A model generated the notes under the pieces. The model had not been told where the DNA came from. It saw only the letters and a program-made list of their open reading frames with translations, and made no database searches. A DNA stretch of 24,065 bases from a virus: positions 1-24,065 of IMG/VR virus record IMGVR_UViG_3300010413_000345; one strand, given 5' to 3'. The translations under genes were made by a program, and so were the position numbers. Numbering within the stretch: position 1 is the first letter of the stretch; every line of letters starts with the position of its first letter. Below, piece after piece: positions 8,093 through 16,329 of the stretch.

Positions 8093-9130
8093 TTATCTCC
8101 TGTTACTCTCACGGGCGTTCATGGCTGCGATGTAGCGGCCCGGATCACCCGCTTCAAGAGCGGCAACCACTTCATCAGAAGGAGATCCATTTCTCCCGCT
8201 GAAATCCTTTGGGGGTGGCAATGCGCTCGTAATGGTTTTTATGTCAGGAGATTTGGAACCGGCAAACTTGCTTTCAAGTGCTGCCATTTCAAGATTAGTC
8301 TGAGCCGGATTGAGCGCCGCGATGCGCTTTGCCTCTTCAGGGTTCTTGCTCAGGTAGTACAGGATCTTAGCGCCATTATCCGAAAACAGCATGTGCCTGT
8401 CAGTCTGCGGATTAATCGGAACTTCAGGACTAAAAGCCTTGGAGGTCACATCCTCGTAATCGTCATACACAGCCATTGCTTCAGCCGTTCGGCGATCCCA
8501 GGAGTCCTCCTGCTGCTTTTTAGTGGTTTCGGATTGCTTCCTTGCATCCTCCTGTGCGCGTTCCTGGTCCCGGCGCTGCATCTGGTAGGCGGTCATTTCA
8601 TCGCGCCATTTGTCCTTCGCATCGTCGTACTGCTCCCAGGTTTCGTAATCCTCACGATTGGGCTTCACAGGAGCTTGCAGATCGGCAGACTGTTGTGCAG
8701 CGGCAGGCGCAGCCGGTGCTACTTCGCCTTTTCTGAGACTTTCCATCTGCTTCTGCAAAGTTTCAATCTCGGTCCTTAATTCCTTTCTCTGCTTCAACTG
8801 GTCCTGAATGGTCTGAGCAAGCTGGTCAATTCGCTTTTCAGCACCAGACGGTTTCTTGTCCTTTATCTCCTTGCTATCCTTTGCCGCATCCGACGCGGCT
8901 GCGTCTTTAGGGGGTGTACCCTCGGGCTTTACTTCCTTTGTGGGTTCCGCATCCTTACCCTTCGGTTTTGCCTGTTCTCCGGTTTTGAGCCAGTTGTCAT
9001 ACTCCTCCTGAGAATAGCTGGCCAGGTCTTTCACATCCTCAGATTCGGTTGGCTCTACTTCCGTTTGAACTGGCGGTGTTTCTTGTTTCTGATCCGCGGG
9101 TGACGGTGCCGCATTTTGTTCGTCTGGCAT
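8093..9130 (-). CDS. Capsid scaffolding protein
   Basis: A 345-residue acidic, low-complexity, highly charged protein between portal and coat, as P22 gp8 (about 303 residues). Residues 1-110 are disordered and rich in P, E, K and Q. About residues 105-140 form a coiled coil (IDQLAQTIQDQLKQRKEL), followed by an Ala/Gln linker, a second charged helical stretch (EDYETWEQYDDAKDKWRDEM) and a C-terminal helix with ALEAGDPGRYIAAMNARES. In P22 a C-terminal helix-loop-helix binds coat; the basic end here (RESNRR) would suit that. The ribosome site (AAAGGA) sits at the edge of a perfect hairpin. Confidence 0.85.
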   Translation of the reverse strand: MPDEQNAAPSPADQKQETPPVQTEVEPTESEDVKDLASYSQEEYDNWLKTGEQAKPKGKDAEPTKEVKPEGTPPKDAAASDAAKDSKEIKDKKPSGAEKRIDQLAQTIQDQLKQRKELRTEIETLQKQMESLRKGEVAPAAPAAAQQSADLQAPVKPNREDYETWEQYDDAKDKWRDEMTAYQMQRRDQERAQEDARKQSETTKKQQEDSWDRRTAEAMAVYDDYEDVTSKAFSPEVPINPQTDRHMLFSDNGAKILYYLSKNPEEAKRIAALNPAQTNLEMAALESKFAGSKSPDIKTITSALPPPKDFSGRNGSPSDEVVAALEAGDPGRYIAAMNARESNRR

Positions 9131-9139
9131 ACTAAGTCC

Positions 9140-9160
9140 TTTCCAGTGCGCGGCTGGAAA
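9140..9160 (-). promoter_or_regulatory. Hairpin at the scaffold gene ribosome binding site
   Basis: On the minus strand TTTCCAG (9160-9154) and CTGGAAA (9146-9140) form a perfect 7-bp stem with a 7-base loop. The stem ends exactly where the GGA of the scaffold Shine-Dalgarno site begins (9139-9137), so its AAA half is paired. The ATG is at 9130. Pairing could limit scaffold translation. P22 scaffold synthesis is known to be autoregulated after transcription; a link here is inference. Confidence 0.5.
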
Positions 9161-9178
9161 TCTTGTTCGCGCAATAGA

Positions 9179-9217
9179 AAGCCCCTATTTCAATCACAAT
9201 GACCGAAATAAGGGCTT
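9179..9217 (-). terminator. Strong stem-loop after the portal gene
   Basis: Arms at 9179-9191 (AAGCCCCTATTTC) and 9205-9217 (GAAATAAGGGCTT) pair over 13 bp with one G-U pair and a 13-base loop, starting eight bases after the portal stop. On the minus strand it is followed by TCTATT, a weak U-tract. It may be an attenuating terminator or an RNA-processing stem that sets the portal-to-scaffold ratio, which must differ greatly between twelve portal and hundreds of scaffold copies. Confidence 0.6.
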
Positions 9218-9224
9218 GCTGTTA

Positions 9225-11297
9225 TTAAACTTGTTGTTGTCCCTGCTGCTGTCCGGGCGCTTGATTCGGCGCGGCAACAGCATTGATCCTTTGCTGCAAT
9301 TCTGCCTGTTGAGCTTGAAGGGCTGTTTCGTGTGCCATACCTTCCTGCTTGCCCTGGAATCCAAGCAGCGCCTTGAATCTCTCAACATCGGCCTGCAAAG
9401 CTGCAATCAATTCCTTGCTCTCAAGCTCTTTGGTCTTGGAGCGCATTTCCTCACTGAGAGTATTTAACTGCTCTGTCAAAGCCTGTATCAACTGCTGCAT
9501 TTCCATCATCTTCTTGGACATTGACGCAGGGCTTTCCTCGGTCTTGAACTGCTCTGGCTTCAACCGCTCGGCCATTTCCTCGCCGTATATGCCAAGCTGC
9601 TGCATCTTCACGATCAGATCACCGATGAGCGCGAATACTTCAGGGCGGTTGGCAACAATCGCATTAGCGAAGTTTTCAGCCTTCTCACGCTGGCTCTGGA
9701 AGCTCGGACCGATTGAGATTGCAACTCCATGCTCTCCAACGGCAGCCTTGCGAAATACCTGTTCATTGGTTTTCTGGTCAACAACGGGTTCGTTTATCCT
9801 AATAAACTCCCGCTGACCATCTTTCTTCATAATGGGAACATCGCGTGCAGAATCGTAAATCTTTCCGATCATGTTATCCATGATTCGGCCGGCGTGCTCG
9901 AGCGCCACATCGTAATTGTCAATGAAGTGGTAATTACCCTGGTCGCTCTGAGTGTCGAGTGCCTTGATCGCCACACCTGACTTCACTCCTGTTTCAGCGC
10001 GGCCCACGCTTACGTTATACATCCCAAGGGCGCTTTGAATCGCTCTACGGGCTGCTTCACTACTCAACATAAGCGATTGAATCTTCTGCGCAGTCCCTTC
10101 GTAAGTCACTTGCTGCGGTGGTGGCAACTGCTGTCCCTGCGATCCTTCAGTGGTCAGACGATAGTAGAGCACGTTGAAAGGCTTCTTGTTGGCCTGGAAC
10201 CAATCATTTTCAAATCCATCCAACTGTCCTTCTGCGGCGGTCCATGTAACTTTCGGAGCTTGAGCGATGGTTTCAGCTTCAGCCGTCTTTGTGTAGGCGT
10301 AAAGCATTACAGCATCCCGAGCGAGGCGCACAAGCGAAAGCAGTTTCCTCTTTGCACCGTCCCCTTTATCCATCCATATCTCACGGCCAAATACCGGAAC
10401 AATCGGGATCCAGCGGCCCTCCCAGGGATTGACTTGCAGGATCTCAATGCCATTGGTGACGTACTGCACAATGTTTCGTCGCTCCGACATGCGCTCCTGA
10501 AGTATTGGAAAGGCAATACCATTGAACATCACAGCGCCATTCTGGATTGCTCCCTTTTCCAACTGGTCGGCCCATACATTAGTATTTTTCTGCTGATCCC
10601 CTACCCTAAGCAGTTTCGCTCTCTTGGTTTCAACCTTCCAGTAGCCGGCCACCTGAACGTGCTTTTCTTTGATCCAGTGAGGATACTTGGTCTGCATTTC
10701 CGTGGTGAAATCCTTGAACTCGGTCTTGTTTCCGAACTCAGACTGAAACCGCTCTTTGGTGTAATCATCCATTTCAAAGGCAAAAGTCATGTCTGAAGCA
10801 TCGGCCTCTTTGAATCCGGGATCAATGAGGATGGTATTCGGATTAGGAATCCTTTGAATATAAAGCTCCTGGTCGAACGAATCCTCACGAGTGTAGCGTT
10901 TCCCGATCTTGAAGTAACCATAACTTCGCTGGATCGCGTTCTCAAACGCCGTGATATAGGCCGCCTGCCCTCCATCCCCTTCTATCTTCCGGATGATGTC
11001 TGCGTGAAGCTCGGCGGTCTGCTCGTCTGCGCCGCCACCTTCAGGACTGATTTTTACTGCACGCTTATTCTGCCGGATGTTGTTTATCGCCTGATTCGTA
11101 TACTGGTTCAATTCATCAAGAGATAATGCCAGCCGTTTATTCTGTGGATTGTTACGCCGTTCTTTCTCATCCTGGGGCCAGGGATCTCCTGTAACATAAC
11201 GCATGTCGGTATCGCCTTCCTTGCGTATATCGGCCCACTCATCATTTGCGAAATCGAAATTATCTGTTATTTCCTTCAAAAGATCATCGTTTGGCAT
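9225..11297 (-). CDS. Portal protein, P22 gp1 family
   Basis: A 690-residue portal protein, close to P22 gp1 (725). The start is ATG 11297, which overlaps the TAA of the upstream gene (TAATG); an upstream in-frame extension of 54 residues lies inside that gene and is not portal-like. Family features include the N-terminal DEWADIRKEGDTDMRYVTGD, then ALSLDELNQYTNQAINNIRQ, SYGYFKIGKRY, IPNPNTILIDPGFKEAD, and the crown/stem helices near GVKSGVAIKALDTQSDQGNY. The C-terminus is a long helical, Gln-rich barrel (MSKKMMEMQQLIQAL and onward) ending in a Q-rich tail (APGQQQGQQQV). It forms the DNA entry pore at one capsid vertex and docks terminase. Confidence 0.9.
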   Translation of the reverse strand: MPNDDLLKEITDNFDFANDEWADIRKEGDTDMRYVTGDPWPQDEKERRNNPQNKRLALSLDELNQYTNQAINNIRQNKRAVKISPEGGGADEQTAELHADIIRKIEGDGGQAAYITAFENAIQRSYGYFKIGKRYTREDSFDQELYIQRIPNPNTILIDPGFKEADASDMTFAFEMDDYTKERFQSEFGNKTEFKDFTTEMQTKYPHWIKEKHVQVAGYWKVETKRAKLLRVGDQQKNTNVWADQLEKGAIQNGAVMFNGIAFPILQERMSERRNIVQYVTNGIEILQVNPWEGRWIPIVPVFGREIWMDKGDGAKRKLLSLVRLARDAVMLYAYTKTAEAETIAQAPKVTWTAAEGQLDGFENDWFQANKKPFNVLYYRLTTEGSQGQQLPPPQQVTYEGTAQKIQSLMLSSEAARRAIQSALGMYNVSVGRAETGVKSGVAIKALDTQSDQGNYHFIDNYDVALEHAGRIMDNMIGKIYDSARDVPIMKKDGQREFIRINEPVVDQKTNEQVFRKAAVGEHGVAISIGPSFQSQREKAENFANAIVANRPEVFALIGDLIVKMQQLGIYGEEMAERLKPEQFKTEESPASMSKKMMEMQQLIQALTEQLNTLSEEMRSKTKELESKELIAALQADVERFKALLGFQGKQEGMAHETALQAQQAELQQRINAVAAPNQAPGQQQGQQQV

Positions 11298-12172
11298 TAT
11301 CTTCTTAGCCTCGCTCTTCCCGCTGAATTTCCGGCTATGTATTGATAAGCACCTATGTCCCAGGCACTTCCAGAGGGCCTTGCATTTCCTACGGTAGAAG
11401 CCGATCCCGCGCCTACCGTATTGGGCCTGTCGTAACAAAGGGCCGTATATGAAGTGCAATAAGATGTTAGATCCTGTCCGGCCCCAACAATCGGTGATCC
11501 TGCAGGCGGCTTATACACCGCATCCAAATTAGGATTATCGGTTATGCTATTACATTCATTGTCATCATTAGGGCAACCACCGAGATAGGTTTGCCACGCC
11601 GCTAGAGTATCGTATTCTGGCCCTCCTGTGTAATTGGCATAATGGACAAAATCATAATTATTGTTGTAATCCGAAGTGGGGACTGGAAGTGTTATGGATA
11701 ACTTATTAGCATCAACGCAAACATTATTTCTTATGTCCATAGCCTTGCCAGCAAAACAAGCTGCCGTGAATGTCCCTACTACGGTATTGTTCCAAAATCT
11801 GGCATCAGTATTTGTAGCAGACCAAGATACAACGCCATTAGATGGATTTGGAGCCACGCTAGTGTTTAGATACGGGCCAGCGATAAACAGGTTATTATAC
11901 ATAATGGCGTCATCAATGGTCCCGTAATCAAAATGAGCAAATGAGGTTGCGGTTGCCCCCCATTTGCTTCCAGGTGGAAAGTTAGTCCAGTAGAGCATCG
12001 GCCCATGTATGTAATTGTTATACCATTCTGAGTTTGTCAAAGATGAGGATTCCGGATCTGCGTGACCATCGCTATATAGATAGATTCCGTTGGCATGGCA
12101 ATCACTGCTTCCGTTGCTCATCCAATTACCGCCAATTTCTATATCATTGTTATGGATATTTACCTCATCCAT
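11297..12172 (-). pseudogene. Right-handed beta-helix protein, C-terminal part (frameshifted from the gene at 12180-12842)
   Basis: 291 residues that look like the downstream coils of a parallel beta-helix: short repeats with conserved Asn ladders (VNIHNNDIEIGG, YNNYIHGP, YNNLFIAGP, FWNNTVVGTF, IRNNVCVD) and an end with PPAGSPIVGAGQDL and WDIGAYQY, the typical close of pectate-lyase-like secreted proteins. The frame opens without a convincing start, and its codons before MDEV read E-D-D-Q-I, continuing the fold of the upstream frame. Together they would make one exported protein of about 514 residues. The stop overlaps the portal start, so translation of this frame may matter for portal expression. 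Confidence 0.7.
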
Positions 12173-12174
12173 GA

Positions 12175-12192
12175 TTTGATCATCTTCCCCTG
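12175..12192 (-). other. Frameshift site in the beta-helix gene
   Basis: Minus-strand TTC-AGG-GGA-AGA-TGA contains a run of four G (plus strand 12187-12190, CCCC). Removing one G gives R-E-D-D-Q-I-M-D-E-V and joins both halves without a gap. The cause may be a homopolymer sequencing error, a real mutation, or a +1 programmed shift; the sequence alone does not decide. Confidence 0.7.
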
Positions 12193-12842
12193 AACCAGAC
12201 TATGCCAGTAGACGCGTCGGATATATCGCAATCGTGAACGTCTACATATGTTGTTCCTTGAAAATAGATTCCTTTCCCTCCCCCATAAGGCATAGTGTCA
12301 TCGGTTGTGGTCTGGTATTGATGCACATACATAGTTCTTATTGTGAGGTTTTGAACGGTAATATAGGTCGACGTTCCCCACACATAGATTCCAGTCGGAG
12401 AGAGGTTGTTGGTATACCCCGCAATCGCGCTTCCGTTGTCGGTAGCCTGAATTATCCCTACTCCCATGCCATCTACTATAACGTCGTGTTTGTTTGAAAT
12501 TGAAACGAGATTTGTTTGACCGGGAACTTGTATGGTTCCCGGAGCATAACTTTCTCCACAATTAGCCGTATCGCAAAAAGCAAGCGTCACTGGGTTGTGT
12601 GTGCCGCCATCCCCGCTTGCGCCAACAACAACGGCTTGACCGTAAACAAGATTAACGGTTCCGCATATCCAAACAGTATCCCCAGCGGTTACGCCAGACC
12701 AATTCCAAGTATATGCTCTTGCATTGGCACAAGACGTACCATCGCCTGAGCCTGCTGCTGATTCGGCTATATAGTAATCTGCGGCAAATGATGATGAGAC
12801 AAATAAAACCGATAAGAGCATAAAAGCTAAAATATGTCTCAT
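12180..12842 (-). pseudogene. Exported right-handed beta-helix protein, N-terminal part (frameshifted)
   Basis: 220 residues with a clear signal peptide (MRHILAFMLLSVLFVSSSFA, cleavage before ADYYI). The mature start YYIAESAAGSGDGTSCANA is the usual opening of secreted parallel beta-helix proteins, followed by GDTVWICGT, HDVIVDGMGVGI, STYITVQNLTI and TTYVDVHDCDISDAS. The frame ends in a beta-strand turn (GIVWFRGR, stop), and the same fold continues in another frame. The start overlaps the LamG gene stop (ATGA) and has GGAG upstream. Roles of such folds include polysaccharide binding or cleavage (tailspikes, pectate lyases); no catalytic residues can be assigned here. Confidence 0.75.
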
Positions 12843-13684
12843 TGTCCCGCTCCCGTAAGCAGTATAGATGTTCCTGTGCCACCACCGGAAACGTCGTATA
12901 CCCCGTTTCTTATATCATCTATTTCATCATCACTCAGAATATCGTCAAAAACAGCAAATTCATCTATAAGTCCGTTGTGGAAACTAGCCGGAGTTCCGGA
13001 ACTAGACAGACTACCCAAAGTGAATAATCCATCTTCTATGTTTATATTGTTTGTAGCAGTTCCACTGTCATTTTCTGTAGATCCTCCGTCCGTGTAAAGC
13101 CTTGCCGTCCATGCTTTAGTATCGTCCCGGTAAGTAAGGCCAAAGTGATACCAAGTATTGGTCGAGAAAGATTTGTTTGAGAACAGTCCGGTTCCGCTAG
13201 GAATCTGCTCAAAACTAGACCCGCCGTTATAGCCTAGTAAAATATAAAGTTTCTGGTCAGTACTTATATCCCCAAATGCAAAACTTCTTTTGTTTCCAAT
13301 TGAATCCCACTTGCCGAATACATAATGCCCCCCAGTTAAAGTAGTAAATCTGACCCAGAAAGTAACGCTGATTATTTTCTGAGAATCCCCATTCAATAAC
13401 GGAAAATCGGAAATCGTTAGGGCAATATTGGCATCCGTAGAATAAAGAGCCTGACTACTACCACTAGCAAACGCCGCTGAATATGAGCCTTCTTTGTGAG
13501 TTGAGCTTTGCGTTACAGTATTGTAATTGGTCAGAAGGGTATCGTCGTCTGTAAGCTCCTCGCGTGTTAGGGTCTCAAAAAGGAAGACAGCCTTACAATG
13601 GGAGTCGCTTGCAAAATTGTTGGCTGCAAATACAGGGGAGCAAACAAAAAGCAGGCTAAAAATAATGAATAGAAATCGTTTCAT
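12839..13684 (-). CDS. Exported LamG-like (concanavalin A-fold) protein
   Basis: 281 residues. The signal peptide (MKRFLFIIFSLLFVCSPVFA) is followed by a single jelly-roll domain of the laminin-G-like type: AVFLFE at the start, ISVTFWVRFTTLTGGHYVFG in the middle, NTWYHFGLTYRDDTKAWTAR near residue 185, and NGLIDEFAVFDDILSDDEID near the end. The WYHFGLTYR and GLIDEFAVFDDILSDDEI segments are hallmarks of LamG_3 domains, which bind glycans or proteins and usually have no catalysis. The gene is coupled by ATGA to the beta-helix gene downstream and lies 12 bases after the repeat-protein gene, so the three exported proteins are made as a unit. Confidence 0.75.
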   Translation of the reverse strand: MKRFLFIIFSLLFVCSPVFAANNFASDSHCKAVFLFETLTREELTDDDTLLTNYNTVTQSSTHKEGSYSAAFASGSSQALYSTDANIALTISDFPLLNGDSQKIISVTFWVRFTTLTGGHYVFGKWDSIGNKRSFAFGDISTDQKLYILLGYNGGSSFEQIPSGTGLFSNKSFSTNTWYHFGLTYRDDTKAWTARLYTDGGSTENDSGTATNNINIEDGLFTLGSLSSSGTPASFHNGLIDEFAVFDDILSDDEIDDIRNGVYDVSGGGTGTSILLTGAGQ

Positions 13685-13696
13685 GCTAACCTCTAA

Positions 13697-15919
13697 TTAC
13701 TTTTGAACATAAGTTATATATCCCGAAACTCTTGATGTTCCATTTTGAGTTAGGCAAAGAGCGTTTCCACCCGTATTAGTATGGAAGGCTGAAGCTGCAC
13801 CATTGCCCGCCGTAAAACCACCGTTGGCAGCAAAAGACATACCATTTCCTTGTGTTGTGCTTCCAACTACCGCTAGTGTGGATGTTCCGCAAACGCTTCC
13901 AGTGCCTTCAATGAAATTAATTATTTCCGCTGCTGCCCCCACGAGGACAGCCGAACACACATAAATCTTTGTGCTGCCGGATGCGGCCACGAGTTGAGCA
14001 TCGTCAGCCTGACTGACAGCTAAGGTTGTGGAGGCCGTATCACTACAAGGATCTATCGTCGTGGTAAGTAACAACTGATCCGTAGTGAAGTGCAGACCAC
14101 CTTTGTCTCCGTCCTCTATGGCGGTGCGCGACGCCTCATACTCACCGCCAACAAACACCGGATTTTCTCCGGCGTTTATTGCAGAATCTATAGCTGAATC
14201 GTCGGCTTGCGCTCCTGTGCTCGTCACAAGGCGCGTGTATATCGGATGAGTCGCGTCATTCGCAGTGCCCGAACCATCATAAGCGGAAGCCTGTACCACA
14301 AAGGTTCCCGCGTTATCAACTTCTAAAGCAACCCCTCCATCATCAACTGAAATGCTGCTTGAATTATCGTCAATGGAAAGCGTAGAACTTGCATCGTCAA
14401 CGGAAATAGTGTTAGTGATGTCTGTCAGAGTTCCACTTATGGGGAAGGTGCCGCCCGTACCAGTGACGAGTAGGGCGTTGGTGTTGGAGGCGGTATTTTC
14501 CAAGGATACTTCCAACGGATTGCCGGCCACACCGGTTGCGGTTGCGTCAGATTCCTCAAGAGTGACGTATAAACCTCGACTAGCGTTCATCGCCAAGGCA
14601 CCGGCATCGTTATCGTCTACCGTATCCCGGCTAGATCGATAAATTCCAGCTACAGGAGTTGTTGAAGTGGTGCCCACAGTAAAGGCCGAATCATCATTCA
14701 TTGCCGTGCCACCTGAGCCACCGAATGAGGTAATTTGATTGCCGGAACTGTCAACGACCTGCACGGATAATGCTCGTTCTGATCCACGGCTTGCGCTTGT
14801 AAGAGCGTTTCCGGATCCATCCTGAGTCTGACTATTCCATGTGCCTGATTGCGTGGCTGCTACAGTACCATCAACCGTTATGACGTTTCCACCATCATCA
14901 ATCGACAGATCCCCGGAGTTATCGTCCACATGAACAACATTAGTGATCCCGGTCAGAGTGCCATCAATACTGATCGTACTGGCTCCATCGTCGATTGAAA
15001 GAGTGCTGGAATTATCATCGACATGAACCACATTGGTTATACTTGTAAGAGTACCGTCGATTGAGATTGTGGATCCTCCATCATCCACTGAAAGGCTAGA
15101 TCCATTATCGTCCACGGATATAGGGGAGCCACCATCATCTACCGTCAGACTTCCACTTGCATCACCCACTGGCAGGACATTAGCTGTTCCTACCGCCCCA
15201 ATGGTATCGGCGCTTGCCTCGATCATCAGTACCGTGCCTGTAATCGTTGCGTCAGTATCGCCCTCAGTGTATTGGGTGCCACCTCCAAAGGTTGTGATCT
15301 GCGTTCCGGATCCATCGACGAGCTGCACGGATAAAGCCTGTTCACTTCCCCTGGTCGCGCTCGTAAGAGCATTACCGCTTCCATCCTGCATTTGAGCATC
15401 AAGACCACCGGATCCAGCTTTCACAGGCAATCCAGTACCGTCAACCGCACCGGAATTGTACTCGAGTATGTTTGTGTCAACCGTGCCAGTAACCGAAGCG
15501 GATCCAGCCGCATTGTTAGGGCTGGCCTTGGCAAAATTCATCTGCACGGTAATTGTGCCGCTGGTATAAGCCGAGCAGCGCACCCTAACGGATTTCATCG
15601 CGCCGGTATTGACTTGCCAAGCTCCTGCTGCGGTTGCACTTGTGGCCGTCGACAGGGTTCCCGGCACAATGGCTGTAAGAGAAACCCAATTATCGCCGTC
15701 CATCGTCCCTTCAAACTGCACGGTAGCGGTAAAAGTGCCGGAGAGCTGAACACCCATCACGCCGTTATCGCTGATCCGGTCAAATTGAACGCAAGCGCCA
15801 GAAGTTGCACAGGTAGTCCCAGCCGCACTCAAGGTTCCTGAATAACTGGTATCGGCAAAAGCTGGTCCCGCCAGTATCAAGAGCATCATAATTAGGGTTA
15901 AAAGTGATTTTTTCATCAT
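13697..15919 (-). CDS. Exported 740-residue repeat protein with phage structural domains
   Basis: The signal peptide (residues 1-22, cleavage after A-F-A) precedes a beta-sandwich at about 25-135 of a kind found in phage structural proteins (GVMGVQLSGTFTATVQFEGT). A 40-residue unit occurs twice, at about 176-213 and 364-401 (QDGSGNALTSAxRGSExALS in both). Residues 257-350 and 505-535 hold short S-V/I-D-D-G/N-G/S-S repeats. The C-terminal 117 residues (624-740) form a separate beta domain with paired cysteines (KIYVCSAVLVG, GTGSVCGTS, ALCLTQNG). It resembles the stand-alone protein at 19018-19389 and decoration-like domains of other phages. The start overlaps the upstream stop (ATGA), with GAGG upstream. 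A fibre, adhesin or surface decoration is likely; the signal peptide is unexplained. Confidence 0.75.
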   Translation of the reverse strand: MMKKSLLTLIMMLLILAGPAFADTSYSGTLSAAGTTCATSGACVQFDRISDNGVMGVQLSGTFTATVQFEGTMDGDNWVSLTAIVPGTLSTATSATAAGAWQVNTGAMKSVRVRCSAYTSGTITVQMNFAKASPNNAAGSASVTGTVDTNILEYNSGAVDGTGLPVKAGSGGLDAQMQDGSGNALTSATRGSEQALSVQLVDGSGTQITTFGGGTQYTEGDTDATITGTVLMIEASADTIGAVGTANVLPVGDASGSLTVDDGGSPISVDDNGSSLSVDDGGSTISIDGTLTSITNVVHVDDNSSTLSIDDGASTISIDGTLTGITNVVHVDDNSGDLSIDDGGNVITVDGTVAATQSGTWNSQTQDGSGNALTSASRGSERALSVQVVDSSGNQITSFGGSGGTAMNDDSAFTVGTTSTTPVAGIYRSSRDTVDDNDAGALAMNASRGLYVTLEESDATATGVAGNPLEVSLENTASNTNALLVTGTGGTFPISGTLTDITNTISVDDASSTLSIDDNSSSISVDDGGVALEVDNAGTFVVQASAYDGSGTANDATHPIYTRLVTSTGAQADDSAIDSAINAGENPVFVGGEYEASRTAIEDGDKGGLHFTTDQLLLTTTIDPCSDTASTTLAVSQADDAQLVAASGSTKIYVCSAVLVGAAAEIINFIEGTGSVCGTSTLAVVGSTTQGNGMSFAANGGFTAGNGAASAFHTNTGGNALCLTQNGTSRVSGYITYVQK
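14870..15151 (-). repeat. Coding repeats of the SxDDGGS type
   Basis: Residues 257-350 of the 740-residue protein consist of tandem 8-9-residue units such as SLTVDDGGS, PISVDDNGS, SLSVDDGGS and STISIDG. Two longer unit pairs (GTLTSITNVVHVDDNSSTLS and GTLTGITNVVHVDDNSGDLS) show a recent duplication of about 30 residues. The regular Asp/Gly turns suggest a stacked beta shaft, possibly metal-binding. Confidence 0.75.
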
Positions 15920-16116
15920 ATTATCCTCGTTTGACTTCCATTCTTTTCAAGCCGGTATTTCCTTCCGCATCGTTCAATAATGCGTCCAGGCTCAAAAGGA
16001 ACGTAGCCGATTTTATTGATCTTTCCTCGATCATCGTATCCTACCGCCACTGCTATTGAAGGCTTTTCTGGATACCCTTTCTTTGCAAGCGGATCGCCGA
16101 ATCTTTCAATCTTCAT
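15916..16116 (-). CDS. Hypothetical 66-residue protein
   Basis: Small basic protein (MKIERFGDPLAKKGYPEKPS, then AVAVGYDDRGKINKIGYVPF and GRKYRLEKNG), mainly beta by appearance. There is no signal peptide, and no family is recognised. The start ATG overlaps the end of the upstream gene by 11 bases with GGAAAG as ribosome site. The stop overlaps the next start in an ATGA, so it is coupled to the large exported repeat protein. Confidence 0.65.
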   Translation of the reverse strand: MKIERFGDPLAKKGYPEKPSIAVAVGYDDRGKINKIGYVPFEPGRIIERCGRKYRLEKNGSQTRII

Positions 16117-16318
16117 AGTCTTTCCAGTTGTAGCCGCCTTTGCTAAATTCGCCCTTTTTCAGTTTCTTTTTGTACTTTTTTAGTGCCTTGTGGTACTTTG
16201 AAACATAAGGCAGCATCTTGGCTTCATAATATGCCATATCTTTTCCTCGATCCTCTGACTTCATAGAATCTTTATTTATTCCTCGAACTTTGTTAATGAA
16301 ATCCATAACAGAGGACAT
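16106..16318 (-). CDS. Small lysine-rich protein with GGYxWxDYE tail
   Basis: A 70-residue protein starting at ATG 16318 with GGAG seven bases upstream. The first 45 residues look helical (MDFINKVRGINKDS, YYEAKMLPYVSKYHKALKK). The last 21 are a basic-to-aromatic tail (KKKLKKGEFSKGGYNWKDYE plus D) that recurs nearly unchanged at the end of the neighbouring protein encoded at 16330-16512, whose N-terminal part is unrelated. A shared tail on two different small proteins suggests a common docking signal for the same partner. Confidence 0.7.
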   Translation of the reverse strand: MSSVMDFINKVRGINKDSMKSEDRGKDMAYYEAKMLPYVSKYHKALKKYKKKLKKGEFSKGGYNWKDYED

Positions 16319-16329
16319 ATTAAATCTCC

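Noticed and set aside
10035-10796. Plus-strand ORF of 253 residues inside the portal gene.
   Set aside because: It is antisense to a clear portal protein and its sequence has no family likeness or ribosome site.
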